A stretch of DNA of 64,000 bases from Allacma fusca (Eukaryota; Arthropoda; Collembola; Symphypleona; Sminthuridae), in NCBI GenBank assembly GCA_947179485.1, contig OX359246.1, forward strand, positions 49,703,632 through 49,767,631. Reading direction: 5' to 3'. Under the pieces are notes generated by a model. It had not been told where the DNA came from and made no database searches. It saw only the letters and a program-made list of their open reading frames with translations. Shown piece after piece: positions 1-11,998 of this stretch. How positions within the stretch are numbered: position 1 is the first letter of the stretch; each line of letters opens with the position of its first letter. The translations under genes were made by a program, and so were the position numbers.

Positions 1-3000
1 TTAACATTCATCGTTTTGCAAAAATGCTTCAGAGACTCTTTAAGCGGCGCGAATTGTGCGATTTTTACAATGACAATTTTTAACCATTAAGTTCAATAAT
101 TGATTGCTAATGTCAACGTTTCACACCAAATGTTAGTTTATGATAATAATATCTTAATAACTAGACCCGAAGATTTTTACCCGCCAATAAATTGACAATT
201 CTTTAGAAAGTGTTAATGCATCCTCAACTTTGATGTGTGTCACCAATTTGTTCTTCTATGGGTTTTTGAATCGAGACTTTTATCCCTGCCAATGCAGCCT
301 GGCAGGATAAGTTGTGGATACGATGTGGGCCAGGCATCGGTTGCGATGATCTTGGGCAGAAAAATAAATCTATGATTAAATTAAAGCAACGAAGGCAATT
401 ATTAGCATAAAAATTACCGTCCGAAAATGCAATCTACAAGTAGTATCTAATTATGACAATATATTTACCTTACTTTAAATTGATTTCCAATTATTTTTAA
501 TTGTATCCATGTTGAACGCGGTGTCAAATGTGTCTCCAAGAATTAATGAAGTTATTTGGAATTCATCCATTAAATTTTAAATAGAATCAACCAAGTCTCG
601 TCCAGAATGTGGCCCCTTTAAAATGTTTAGGTCCAGAACAACCTGCTCGTATGTTCAGTCAGCACTTATACATGATTCAAGTACTCCCTGAAAAGATTTG
701 TTGTTCCGCGTATGCCAGCAATCCACCATAATTTATATATTTACTTTTGTAGACTATAAATTAAGTATATTAGTAAATTAGTATTATAATCTCTTGGCTA
801 ATTAAATTAAATTATAATTGTTTGTTTAAAAATTATTTGTTTAAAAACGTGAGCACTTACTATTAGTTTGTATTTTATTTTTTTGTTTCTCTTCGTTGTA
901 CATTTTTACAATTAGGGCTTTGATGGCATTTCTTTGGGGAAATATGGGTGGTGTACAAGGTCCGTAGTGATTAAATATTCCGCTTTGACAATTGTAAATG
1001 AGTGGTTGGTCAAAGTATTGAATTCCATAATTTTCTGGTGAAATATTCTAGGAGACAATTCTGTTTCTTTTCTGTGCGGTTTCTTACAAGAATGTGAATT
1101 ACGCGTAACCAAAATAGTTGAAACATAATTACTTGCAATAATTACACTGATAACGATTTTCTTTAATGCTGAAATAATCGTGCGTGGCTGATTTATTTTT
1201 CCATGCAGTTTTGCTAACTGCAGTTAGTGATTCATTTGTTGTTCCGTTTTGACTCATTTTATTATTCTGCAGCAAGCTAAAGTTTCATTACTATATTTGT
1301 GAGTTTGCGTTTAGACCCTATTTATGCAACATGCTTATGTTGTGGAATTCAATAATGCGCTTAATGGTAACATGTGACCATAAAAACCAATCAATGGATT
1401 CGAGGAAATGCAAAATTCAAACACACAACTTCAAACCGTTTAGAATATGAATCAAACAATATTTGTATTTGAATTATATTCAAATTTCGAAATACATTAT
1501 ATATTCGGTCTGAAATTCAAGCCATTATGTATTTGTTGTCTGAATTCGGTTTGATAATTCAATCTTTTTATAACAGATATTCGTATTCGTTTTGATTTGT
1601 GTAGCTTCACTGCGATGTTATGGTTTTGTTAAGTTTATTGCAGATATTGGTGAAATCTTCCGTTGCTATTAGATTCGAAGCATTTGCCTGTAGTCACATG
1701 TATTTTTTCTCCTCCTTTTTTGATGGATTTGATCTCTTTCCCAAAGATTACATTTGTTTGGCACAAATTAAATGCAAGATTGTTTCTGATTAAGCATTAT
1801 CCAAGTAATGCGACCTATTTCGAGTTTTCTGGGGTATCTTCCGTGAGTACAATGTCTTTAGCGTAGAGGAGAATATGAGCTTTCATGGTTAATATATTTT
1901 ATTGAGCATCTCGGCAATTTCATCAATATGCATTGACAATGACTTTGGCCTGTTTTTTATTGTAGTACTCAATGTAGGAATTCCATGTATTCGAATGTAT
2001 ATACTTGAATGCAAGGATTTTTGTCTAGACACATTTATCTTCGCCAGCAGGATTTCGGGGTATTTAGAACTTCTTCAGTTTCACACAACTTCAGTCCACT
2101 CTTTACTAAAGTACACATTACTAAATATCTTCTGATAGTTGCTGACTCAATCTACCTGATTTTGAATGTCTTTGTCGTTGATTTTGACATAGTTTGCAAA
2201 AACCATGGTATCGACATTTGATACTGTTCCTTCTCTTGATGATTTTTATTTGTTTTTACTGAAGTTTCGGAAAGTCTAGTTAGAAGAATAGGCATATGGT
2301 TCTATTCATGAGCTTCAATGACCAAGTTATATATTTATATACGCTTCATGACTTCTACATCAACCACACAGTTGTTGGTATGTAGTTGAAGTGATAATTG
2401 CTTGATATGAACATATTACCCTTCTGTGTCAATTTTAATTTATGATCATTCGTATATATATATTTGATTTTTGGAAATGTTGTATTCTTTTGTTGGTAGT
2501 AGTTGTGACGTATTGTGACTGGTGTGTATTCTTGCAATCAGAACGTTCACGATATTTTGATCTTCAGTAGGTGGTATTCTGTGTGGTTTAGTATCACTGT
2601 ACAGTATTCACTATTTACCTGTGCTCCAGTCTCACACATTGAGACTTGGGTAGACATTGTGTCCACCGGTGATACAGGCTCGTCATCTACTAACTGTAGG
2701 TTTAACTAAATGAAGAATGTGGCTGATACAACTTGAAGCGTTATTTTAATGGTGCAGGGGCACTGTGATGCAAGCACAAAACAAACGAAGCAATGAGAAT
2801 TACGTGTGACAAAATAAGATTACATTTATTAGAGACATTCGTCAGAGGGTCAGCTGTTGTCACGTTCGAGTCTCAAAGCAGAGTCACATATTTTATTTTA
2901 GGTTTACAAAGCGTCAGTTCTACTTTATCACATTTGACTTGAATGTAAATGAATAGTTTAGAACAAAACAGTGAGGTCAAGTTAAAGATAAAAATAGAAT

Positions 3001-3465
3001 AAACGCAGGTTAGGTTGGTATCATCGAGGGCTCCCAACTGATAGCAACTTGTTACAAATTATTCTAATACAAGGAGCATTAGGAACTAATCAGTAGCAAG
3101 GTGGTTAGAATGAATGTGTGAACACTAACTCCATTTCTGCAAGTTTTGAAGGCTTATAGTCGCTGGTATATTGCTTTCCAATTCGGAGATACTTGGGGCA
3201 TTTAATTTCATTTTAGGCATCATTTTATTAAAATAACGTGGAGAATGGTACTGGCCTGATTTTGACGGGAGGACACGCCTCCAGCGTTTGAAACTTAAGT
3301 CATATAATAATTTATCAACTAAGTGATCTGGTGCGCCCGAGAACGAGTTAAAAAGTTAAGTCTGCAGTTGATAGGGAGTTTCCTTCCAGGTTTCAGCAGT
3401 CGGTTACCGAATTTTAGGAAGGATCTTGTCTGAATAATTTTCCATACTATAAGTTATACATGGTT
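1..3465. other. AT-rich non-coding DNA, no gene seen
   Basis: No reading frame here has recognisable protein motifs; the open frames are short, overlap on both strands and have no splice-linked partners. Around 1400-1600 the DNA is rich in ATTCAAA/TTTGAAT words, similar in style to the subterminal parts of MITEs elsewhere in the window, but I could not find terminal repeats or a target duplication. The last bases form the left target-site copy of the retrotransposon that follows. Confidence 0.6.
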
Positions 3466-3921
3466 TGACATATCCAACTGTGACGAGTTCCAAGCAAGCA
3501 GTGAAACGAGCTAGACGTAAAGAAGGTTGCTCCGTTATCTTAATCCTGATAACAGCAGGTATTCCTGTAAAGCCAGTCATACCCAAGCAAACTGTCTGTA
3601 TGACTTTATTACCCTCGCCATATTGTGACCTATTTTTCTCATGCAATAAACATACGCAAAGTGACGGGAAACTTCAAAAGTCCATGTCTTAAACTAAAAC
3701 ATCAAAATCTTGAAATTAAAATCTGGAAACCAGTGGACATTCTACTTGATACAGAGCATACTATCACCACTGCCCAAGCCCGTCAGGTCATTCAGTTGAC
3801 AGACTTTTTGGCACAAAAGCAGATACTATAGGCGGGGCTTGGGCTCCTTCAAAGGCTAGTTACTTCCATTTCACTTACATTGTTTCTTTCTAAACCATCC
3901 AAATTATTCTCGTAATTACAT

Positions 3922-4794
3922 ATGGGTAGAAACGATCCTTCAGAAGCACTTAAAAATATTCCAGATGGAAACTCCAACGGGGACAAAATGATGGAAATCT
4001 TACTGGACCTGCAAAATGACTCCAAGGAGAATAAGGTGGCAGTCAATGAGATCAAATCTGATATCTCCAGTATTAAAGTCACCCTGGAGCTGCACGGTAC
4101 CCGATTGACTACTCTCGAGAAAAAAGCAGACGCGCAGCAGAGATTAAACGGCAGAGTCAGATCCGAGATGAACACCCAAGAAGCTGAAATTGTGCACCTA
4201 AAAAACGACCTGATCGAGCAGAAAATTGTAATGAGCTCAACCAACCTTATTGTTACTGGAACCAACGCAGAAAGTAATGATGATAACGTCAAATTGTTAC
4301 GAGAACTTAAGCAAGTCCTGGAGCTGACGGAAATAGATGAAACATCAATAAAAAAAGTATCGTTCCTTAATTTGGGTAACTTAAAAGCCATCAAATGTAT
4401 TTTTAAGCAACCAATATATGCTAGCATGATGTTCAAAAATGCTGTGAAGTTGAAGGGTTCCAGATATGGGATTCAACCTGACTTTACGTTCCACCAAAGG
4501 ACAGTCGGAAAATTTCTATCCGAAACTGGGAAAAAGTACGTTGAAGGAAAGGACTCCATCTTTCAAGTTAGATCATGGCGATATCTCATTGTCAAGCCAA
4601 AGGACGGTGGTGAAACGTACTACGAATCTGATGGATCCAAGGTGGTTGTAGCCAAGAAAGAATGGATATATCCTATTCGACAAATACAAGCACAGACGAC
4701 ATCAGCACGTTACCCTGAAGGGGCAAAGGCTCCGTCATCTCACCGTGGACCACCTCGACCAGTTATCACAAGCGCGTCTCAAGGTTCAGCATAG
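3922..4794 (+). CDS. LINE ORF1 protein (coiled-coil RNA-binding protein)
   Basis: A 290-residue protein starting at the first long-frame ATG. Residues about 15-110 are charged and heptad-like (many K, E, L, and the run TRLTTLEKKADAQQRLN), predicting a coiled coil that would trimerise ORF1. Residues about 110-240 look like an RRM-like/C-terminal fold seen in L1-type ORF1 proteins (NLIVTGTNAES, then FKNAVKLKGSRYGI and basic stretches). The tail is rich in Pro, Arg and Ser. Known ORF1 proteins of this kind coat element RNA to form the retrotransposition particle. It has no zinc knuckle. It ends in TAG, and the next codons continue in the same frame straight into the ORF2 endonuclease. The family role is established; the fold assignment is inferred from pattern only. 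Confidence 0.85.
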   Translation: MGRNDPSEALKNIPDGNSNGDKMMEILLDLQNDSKENKVAVNEIKSDISSIKVTLELHGTRLTTLEKKADAQQRLNGRVRSEMNTQEAEIVHLKNDLIEQKIVMSSTNLIVTGTNAESNDDNVKLLRELKQVLELTEIDETSIKKVSFLNLGNLKAIKCIFKQPIYASMMFKNAVKLKGSRYGIQPDFTFHQRTVGKFLSETGKKYVEGKDSIFQVRSWRYLIVKPKDGGETYYESDGSKVVVAKKEWIYPIRQIQAQTTSARYPEGAKAPSSHRGPPRPVITSASQGSA

Positions 4795-7700
4795 CACGAG
4801 GGCACCAAAATACTACAGTGGAATTGCAACGGAATCAGCACTTTACAAAATTTAAACGATAAGGATACAAACTTTTTCAACTCCTGCCATATTATTTGCC
4901 TTTCTGAAACGTATATTGAAAAACTAAATTATAAGTACCCAAAATGTTTTAATTATTTCACTTCATTTACTGCCCCAGCAACAAGAAAGTACTCAGTTGG
5001 CAGAGCTAGTGGTGGAATAACAGTATTCGTCTCAAACGACGTATTCAAATCAACTCTAATCTCAAGCTCTCAATATTACATTTTGCTAAAAATAAGCCAC
5101 GTGAAGACAGACATGACATTTGTGCTTGCAAGCTGTTACTTCCCACCCTGCTGTGAAGTTAATTTAATTCTTGATTTTTTCGACGACATTAGTAATTATG
5201 CTCGTGACGGTATTGTCGCCATGGGGGATTTCAATTGCAGAATAGGAAATATGAACCAGCTAAAGCAGGGATTTTGTAACTTTCAATTTAAATCAAATAT
5301 ACGATACGCTCGAAAATCTAGAGATGATGTATGCAATACAAATGGTAAAACACTATGTAACTTGTTAGATGAGTTTGGATTTTGTGTGCTAAATGGTAGA
5401 ACAACACATGATAGTGAGGGAAACTTAACATTTGTAAGCCATCAAGGAAGTAGTTCAATTGATCTATGTTTTGTTAATGAAAATGCTCTAAAATTTATAA
5501 GCGACTACGAGATATGCGATATCCATTTAACCGACCACCTTCCATGCTGTCTGAACCTTAGTATATACAGAGAAGAGATTAAACCTGTAATGAAACAAAG
5601 ATACAAGTGTGCTGAGCCAAATTTTAGCTATTTTGTTGACAGACTAAAAGTAGAACCACCCGTTATATGTTACGATCAGCTAAACAAAATCATTGTATGC
5701 ACGGCTCTGCAGACCGGAGTACTCCAAGTTTACCCAAATAAGTCAAACAATCCAAACAAACATTGGTTCGATAATGACTGTAGGCAAGCTTTAGCTATGG
5801 TCAAACATTCATATAGAATATTTCGTAAACTTAAATCTAGGCAAAGCAGAAATATATATGTCACACAACGAACAAATTTTAAAAAACTAGTTAAAAATAA
5901 AAAACGGAAAAGCTTTCACGACCTTCAAAGTATATTAACCGATTGTAAGTCAATCAGCAAATTCTGGATGACAGTTAGGAAGTTTAGAAAAAATAACAGC
6001 ACTGTCAAATGCCCTTTAAAAATAAATGAGTGGGAAGATTTTTACAAAAATGTTCTACCACCAAGAGAAGATGAAGACTGTGTAGATATATTCTATAGAA
6101 CGGTACCAGAGCTAGACAATCATTTTAGCTTTGAAGAGCTGAAACATGCTCAACGCTTACTCTCAAATGATAAAGCTCCGGGCCCAAACTGTATCCCAAA
6201 TAGAGTATTAAAAAATTTACCTGATAACATTCTGTGGTATTTGCTTGATATATTTAATAACGTTTTTGCTTCTGGTGAATCCCCACCTGAATGGTCGGAA
6301 ATTGAACTTGTAATGATATTTAAGAAAGGCGATATAAATATCCCCGGGAATTATAGAGGAATAGCCCTAATTAACTCTATGACTAAATTATTTACAACTT
6401 TACTATGTACCCGCCTCACCAAATGGGCGGAGCAGAACAATAAAATCCCCGAGAGCCAGGCTGGTTTTAGAAAAGGCAGAGGATGTTTAGACCAGATATT
6501 CAGCATAATGGCTCTAATACAGATTAAACTGAGAGTCAGGAAAGGCAAGCTTTTTGCTCTATTTATTGATTTCCAGCGCGCTTTTGATAGCATTCCCCAT
6601 GAAAAACTGTGGCGCAAACTTGACCAGTTAGGTATTAGTGCAAAAATTATAAACGTATTACGATCAATATATTCTAAGGCAAGGATGAGTGTAAGAACCA
6701 ATGTTGGATGTTCAAAATTCTTCGATATAAGCATGGGTGTCCTACAAGGAGAAATTTTAAGTCCTCTTCTTTTTTCTTTGTACATAAGTGACCTGGATGA
6801 TTATTTAGAAACAAATAGCTGCTCGAAAGTTGGGCTAGGTGGTGCAAATAGCGTAAAAAATCTCTACTTTGCAGATGATACTGTTACACTAGCAGAGAGC
6901 AAAGGGTCCTTGCAAAAGGACATAAATTTAATTAGCCAGTACTGTAAACAAAATGACCTAGTAATTAACCTGAATAAGACCAAGATAATCGTCTTCCGAA
7001 AAGGAGGTATGTTAACTAAATCCTATAAATGGTTCCTTGATGGTGAGCCAATAGAAATTGTAAATTCTTATACTTACCTTGGAATTGTATTCTCGTCTAG
7101 CGGTATGTTCTTGAATGCAATGAACGATAGACTGAGGAAAGCTAAAATAGCATTAGCTAACGTCCTTGAAATATGTAACAAATCATGTATGTACTCTATT
7201 GAAAGTAGATTCAAACTATTTGATTCAATCTGCTCATCCTCCCTAATGTATGCATCCCCAGTGTGGTCAATAGGATACATAGGAAATGACAGTATTGAGG
7301 GACTACAATGTCAGTTCATCCGGCGTACCCTGAGATTGCCAGTATATGCGGCAAACTACATAGTTCGAATTGAAACTGGGAGAACTAAACTTGCTAATCA
7401 AATATTTTCGGACATTCTTAAGTTCTGGTTCCGCCTACTTATGCTAGATAATAACCGTGTGGTTAAAAAATGTTACTTGAGACTTTACGAACTACATAAA
7501 GCCAACATGTTACATAATAAGTATAACTGGATAGCAAAATTGGAGAAATTGCTGAACGATTGTGACTACGGTTTTGTATTCCAAGCTCAATGTCCTCTGA
7601 TTCTGTCGCAAAATATCACGGATATATTAGTTAAAACCAGAGAGATGTACATTGAAGCAGATTTACTCAAGGTACTAAACACCAGTAACAACGCGTTATA

Positions 7701-8076
7701 TAAGCATGTATATGGAGGAGTAGCTCGTAAAGAATATCTCAAACTAAATGTAAATAATATATATAAGAGCTTAATTGCCCAGCTTAGAGTTAGCGCTAAA
7801 CGATTATGCTATAGAAACCTTCGGGTTGACTTTGAAGAAAATGATTGCCCCTTATGTAACCAATCCGTGTTATTCACTTTAGAGCACTTTATTTTCAACT
7901 GTAAATCCACGGTTGCTTATCGGATAAAATATAACCTACTGAAATTGTCTAGAAGGAGAGACTTAGTGGAACTCCTCAGAATATTGAGTTATTCTGATGA
8001 ATATACTATCAAAAATTTCTGCATTTTTATAATTATATGTATAAAACATTACTGTAATCAAGTTCATGATGGGTAA
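4795..8076 (+). CDS. LINE ORF2 polyprotein: endonuclease - reverse transcriptase - CCHC
   Basis: An open frame of about 1,093 codons in the same frame as ORF1, beginning right after the ORF1 stop. The endonuclease core starts only seven codons after the stop (LQWNCNG), with SETY (catalytic Glu), GDFNCRIG, SSIDLCF and TDHLPC following in the usual order. There is no in-frame ATG before the endonuclease core; the first is near 5113, too late for a whole domain. Reverse transcriptase motifs: KAPGPNCIPN, NYRGIALIN, QAGFRKGRG, FIDFQRAFDS, MGVLQGEILSPLLF and the catalytic LYFADD (about 6863-6880). Near the C-terminus a CX2CX9HX4C cluster (CPLC...HFIFNC) is present. The enzyme nicks target DNA and copies the RNA there. 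How ORF2 is started is unclear: readthrough of TAG, re-initiation, or a recent nonsense change. Confidence 0.92.
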   Translation, partial: HEGTKILQWNCNGISTLQNLNDKDTNFFNSCHIICLSETYIEKLNYKYPKCFNYFTSFTAPATRKYSVGRASGGITVFVSNDVFKSTLISSSQYYILLKISHVKTDMTFVLASCYFPPCCEVNLILDFFDDISNYARDGIVAMGDFNCRIGNMNQLKQGFCNFQFKSNIRYARKSRDDVCNTNGKTLCNLLDEFGFCVLNGRTTHDSEGNLTFVSHQGSSSIDLCFVNENALKFISDYEICDIHLTDHLPCCLNLSIYREEIKPVMKQRYKCAEPNFSYFVDRLKVEPPVICYDQLNKIIVCTALQTGVLQVYPNKSNNPNKHWFDNDCRQALAMVKHSYRIFRKLKSRQSRNIYVTQRTNFKKLVKNKKRKSFHDLQSILTDCKSISKFWMTVRKFRKNNSTVKCPLKINEWEDFYKNVLPPREDEDCVDIFYRTVPELDNHFSFEELKHAQRLLSNDKAPGPNCIPNRVLKNLPDNILWYLLDIFNNVFASGESPPEWSEIELVMIFKKGDINIPGNYRGIALINSMTKLFTTLLCTRLTKWAEQNNKIPESQAGFRKGRGCLDQIFSIMALIQIKLRVRKGKLFALFIDFQRAFDSIPHEKLWRKLDQLGISAKIINVLRSIYSKARMSVRTNVGCSKFFDISMGVLQGEILSPLLFSLYISDLDDYLETNSCSKVGLGGANSVKNLYFADDTVTLAESKGSLQKDINLISQYCKQNDLVINLNKTKIIVFRKGGMLTKSYKWFLDGEPIEIVNSYTYLGIVFSSSGMFLNAMNDRLRKAKIALANVLEICNKSCMYSIESRFKLFDSICSSSLMYASPVWSIGYIGNDSIEGLQCQFIRRTLRLPVYAANYIVRIETGRTKLANQIFSDILKFWFRLLMLDNNRVVKKCYLRLYELHKANMLHNKYNWIAKLEKLLNDCDYGFVFQAQCPLILSQNITDILVKTREMYIEADLLKVLNTSNNALYKHVYGGVARKEYLKLNVNNIYKSLIAQLRVSAKRLCYRNLRVDFEENDCPLCNQSVLFTLEHFIFNCKSTVAYRIKYNLLKLSRRRDLVELLRILSYSDEYTIKNFCIFIIICIKHYCNQVHDG

Positions 8077-8095
8077 GTCCCAAGTGAAATAAAAC

Positions 8096-8114
8096 TTAGC
8101 CCTTGATTGGCTAA
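8096..8114 (+). other. 3' hairpin of the LINE
   Basis: TTAGCC (8096-8101) and GGCTAA (8109-8114) form a perfect 6-bp stem around a 7-nt loop, directly before an A-run and a TGATGAATGA tail. In several LINE groups a 3' stem-loop next to a short repeat tail is what the reverse transcriptase recognises; that role here is inferred. Confidence 0.6.
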
Positions 8115-8151
8115 AAAAAAAATGATGAATGATGACATATCCAACTGTGAC

Positions 8152-10048
8152 AAAAATTAAGGAAGTTAAAATATTTGCTCAACACTAATATAACATACTG
8201 ATATTATTTCAAAACTGGTTACACATGGTTCTTCCTTATTTAACTGAATGCACAAATTGGTAGTGCCAATTTCAATGTACCGATGGTGAATAATTTAAAG
8301 CCAACAAGCATTTTCGATTTACAGAATGGAACTTAGGCATTAAAATTAAAGTAAAATTTATGTATATCCAATATTGTTTGACATAAATTAACGTGACACT
8401 TGTGAGTAATTTGTAAACGTCAAATTGGCCAATTTGCGTGTAATTTTGTATATACATACTTTATAAGTTATGAAAATGTTGAACAAATTTAAATAAATAT
8501 TGCAGGATGAGGAACAATGTAATAATGTTCGGAGATATAATACCTGCGTAATGTTTTCTTGTCTAATTCAAAAGCTCTCAAAGTATGTATGTACCTCTGC
8601 AATCACAAATTCGAGTCAAAATATATTAGTTTAGAAAAAATGATAACTTCTCATTACAAGAGGACCCAAACAATTCTGTGTTTTTCATCTCGACGACTTT
8701 AAATCTTAACACTTGACTTCTGCCTCTTAAACTTGGAAATCGGTGTTATTGCAATTTTCCAGTTAAGCTTGAACAAAGAAATACCCAAGGAGGTTTAACA
8801 GAAAACGAAGTCTCGGTGCAAGTAAACCTGAATTAACGTAAAACAAAAGTGTACCGGTAAATCAGATTGCAATATTTTGTGGATATCTGATATGATAACG
8901 AGCGACTTAAAACAGTGCTCGAAAAGCACCTTCCGCGTTTGCTTTAGCGAAACAAATTTTGCTGTAAATAGTCTGGTACTTTCCCAAATCCAAAACTTTC
9001 GTCCTGTAGATTTCACGCTTAGGATCATACATATTTCATTTCGGCTGACTGGGAGACGGGCTTTCTAGCTAGCGGGAATGAAAAAAGCATGAAGGAATTG
9101 AAAATTTTCATTTCATTCATGGCTTTGAGAAGGCAGCCTGGCTGGATAGCAGGTTTGATCAACAAGGCAGACCCGTAGATATATTAACGGATATGTACCC
9201 GGCCTTTATTTAGTTTACCAGCTTGGCAGCGCAGCACCTATATACGTATATATATTGTATTATAATTTGTATATGGTCATAATAAATTAAAAAGTATACA
9301 GTACTGTATATTCAATAATTAAATACTGTTGGTAATCATGATAATTTCAAAAAGCATCAACCGATTACAACCACACTTTTCAGAGAGCAGATTCACGATA
9401 CATGTAACTTTGGTGTTAAATTAAGTTGGAATTGTTTAAAGTTAGGCGAGAATGGACAAGTATTAACATTTATTATTACTTCTACTATTGGGAAAACATT
9501 GGACAGGTTTGAGCAGCTGTCCTTCCGGGGGCGGGTAGAAAGGAGGGAGTATAGTAAGCGAGGAATGACCGAAAAGAAGGAAGTGCAAATCTATTAGGCT
9601 GGCAGCCAGGTGGGAACTTTTTCCATATCTGTTGGTCACAATTGCAGAAATGTTAATATAACTAGATAATATTAACGGGTGGATTAATAGAATACATTTT
9701 ACCACGGCCATAAGCCTCAGAAAAGATGGGTTGGCCTTTCCGTATAGAATCTGAGGGCCTTCATTAATTGTTTTTTACCCTTGCCCTAAAATGTTTAACA
9801 TGGCCAGGCCAGGGTGAGTCACCCCTTATATCCACCCTTGACGTGAATTCTTATTAATACCAGATATCTTCATAAAAGGAAGCAAAACAGATAAGCTCCA
9901 TCCAAACGCGCACCGAGAATTTAGATGATTTCAAATTGAAAGTGGTTCTGAAAGAAATCATGGAGATGATGTGCTAGAAGCGATTGAATGCATATCATTA
10001 TTGTAACTTTGAATAGATGAGATTAACGTCAAGAAGTGTAAAGTAAAG
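8152..10048. other. Non-coding DNA between the LINE and the duplicated module
   Basis: Nothing recognisable as a gene. It holds simple TA-rich stretches (for example around 9240-9265). It is the upstream flank of the first promoter module of the zinc-finger gene; the outer limit of that module is not sharply defined, and block A at 10049 is the first stretch with a clear copy in module 2. Confidence 0.5.
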
Positions 10049-10152
10049 CGAAAATTTGAGAAAAGAAGGTAAATAACGGATCAACGCCTAGCAACAAAGA
10101 AGGATCCACCTGGGACTCATCCTTCGTACCAAATTGTCAGATGGAGATGTCA
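10049..10152 (+). promoter_or_regulatory. Conserved block A, copy 1
   Basis: About 100 bp matching 20268-20371 closely, centred on AACGGATCAACGCCT, GATCCACCTGGGACTCATCC and GAGATGTCA. It lies far upstream of the first exon in both modules. One frame is partly open in both copies, but by eye about six of ten codon differences change the residue and copy 1 soon hits a stop, so a control element or untranslated exon is more likely than protein code. Confidence 0.5.
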
Positions 10153-11504
10153 TAGAAGGCAGAGAACCTTTTCCTCATGTGAGTATACATTTTTTTCAGT
10201 GGTATAACACCTTTGTAATCATTTGTACATATATTTATATGACAAATATGTTATCTTTCGTTTGCTTTTCTTCTACACATTTCGACTGCCCCGAGCCCTG
10301 ACCTCATCAAATGCTCTGCAACAATGGAATTTATCTTTCATCGCTAAACTGAACGTATAAATCATATATGAACGTATGTACTACGTATACTGCTCATTCA
10401 CCCACCCACAAAACAACAACAACTATCACTGCCTTTTGTACACCGGACTGAATCTATCTGCTACTTGCAGAGCCGTACTGTATTCATTGATTTACTTTCC
10501 TTCCCTTTCAAGTCTTCGGCCTTTGTAACCCCCTCATTCATGTTAGATGGAAGATACAGAGGGTAAGTTTGTACCTTTCGAGCTTTTAACCCTGTATCTT
10601 TTACTTGGCCGTCGGTTCATTGATGTTCACACTGCTGAACAGTTTCCTCGATTTCAAACCCTAACCACTGTATGCATGCAATAATAAAGCATATTTAGTC
10701 ACAAATGGTAGCAAAATCATGAGACTTGGCCTAAATTAAAATTAAGCTTTGCTGATTAAATTAAGCAATATAAAACTGAAAGCCATCTGACCTACCATTC
10801 TGCCCAGCCTAATTGTAACAACTTATCCAAACAGATTGGAAATGTAACAAGAAATTCCCAGCTCTGCACAAGTGTAAATAATTAGTTGGTTAGATAGTAA
10901 CTCTAGCCACATTGTACATAATTCTTGCTAAAACAACAACCCAGTACGTCTAAAAACTTCGTACTATGCACACAGAATAACTACCACGGAGAATAAATCA
11001 AGTAAAAAAAGTGCTCGTATGAGTACGAAAGATGAGAGTAGATAAGGTTGGAGGGATTTGAATGCCTGTGTGAACTTACCTACATGCAAAGGTAAGTGTA
11101 CCTGTAGGGACTGGTGCTGTACATACATAATTGAGAATATTTATAAAAACAAAAAGTGGGGGTGGGGAAAAGTAGTCTAAAATCGAGACTTGGGTTTTAT
11201 TGTGGACATTTACACATGAAGCAATTCAGAGACATGCCATATTCTCATTCCGCATCGATTTTCACTTTGCATATTGTGTGATATGAGGTGAGGTGACTGG
11301 TTACTATAATCTATTAGACCATTATGCACGTACATACATGTTGGAAGAGGTGCAAGTATGGAGCTCTTGAGAGCCAAAGAGTCACCACAGCTACCACCAC
11401 TACTTTATACGACTGTACCACCAAAAAGAGCATATATTCTACGGCAAAGTGGAGTTTTATGGGAACTTCTTCAGTGTGTCTGGATCATGGTATGGAAGGA
11501 AGTT
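10153..11504. other. Module 1 spacer between blocks A and B
   Basis: No coding exon was supported. A possible 16-nt exon at 10547-10562 between an AG and a GTAAGT was considered and dropped because of phase. The counterpart in module 2 carries the 875-bp inverted-repeat element that is missing here. Confidence 0.5.
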
Positions 11505-11692
11505 GGATGGGCGGGTAAAGATAGAAGGTGGAGCTCGCCAGTATTAAGGTTGGACGGAAGCTTCAGATGTTCCATCCTTTTACACTGGCCAAGAGATCAG
11601 ATAGGAAATCAGAGGCAGAGCAAAAGAATAGATTCGAAGCAAACAAGATATAGACAGGGAGAAGTAGTCGTAGAAAGGACGCAGAGGCACGT
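11505..11692 (+). promoter_or_regulatory. Conserved block B, copy 1
   Basis: About 190 bp that matches 22413-22605 at roughly nine bases in ten by eye, far above the surrounding DNA. Shared words include GGGCGGGTAAAGATAG, GTATTAAGGTTGGAC, GATGTTCCATCCTTTT, GATCAGATAGGAAAT, AATAGATTCGAAGCAAACA and AGGACGCAGAGGCAC. Several GATA-like words are present. No frame stays open with conserved protein, so I call it a candidate enhancer or promoter-proximal element. A third, weaker copy lies at 26060-26260. Confidence 0.6.
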
Positions 11693-11998
11693 CTTTATTT
11701 CCAAACACTCTCTTGCTTGATTCAACTATTATTATTACATCCAAAGAGAGAGAATCAAACGTGTGTAAAGCATCACAAGAATTACCCCTGTTCGAAATAA
11801 ATTCGGCTTTCCTCACACAGTCGGACTACTTGCACATTTTCCTATTAAAACTAGAGCTTTCAGCGGATTTCCAATGAGATCTATTACCCCACCGTCTTTC
11901 CTTTACTTTAACCCTCAACTTTGCAGCACATAGTCAAGAGATGTGCAGTTTACTGCGAGAGGAGTGCAAACGCGTGAATCAGAATGAGGTGTTTTTGT

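Larger units (their letters stand above)
3485..8132 (+). mobile_element. Full-length non-LTR retrotransposon (LINE, Jockey/CR1-type group)
   Basis: A 4,648-bp element flanked by a perfect 19-bp direct repeat, TGACATATCCAACTGTGAC, at 3466-3484 and 8133-8151. Its layout is a 5' untranslated part (about 440 bp), ORF1 (coiled coil plus nucleic-acid-binding-like region), ORF2 (apurinic-type endonuclease, reverse transcriptase, C-terminal CCHC), a 3' hairpin, an A-run and an ATGA-type tail. The long identical target duplication and open frames suggest a recent insertion by target-primed reverse transcription. The endonuclease plus CCHC layout places it in the wide Jockey/CR1/L2 assemblage; I cannot assign a finer clade without a tree. 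The only lesion, or feature, is a TAG between ORF1 and ORF2. Confidence 0.93.

Noticed and set aside
10049..10152. Block A as a coding exon (NGSTP.NKE.STWDSSFVP-like frame)
   Set aside because: Most codon differences between the two copies change the residue, and copy 1 soon meets a stop.
10547..10562. Possible 16-nt micro-exon with ATG (MEDTE)
   Set aside because: Ends in a phase that does not fit exon 15104 and has no counterpart in module 2.
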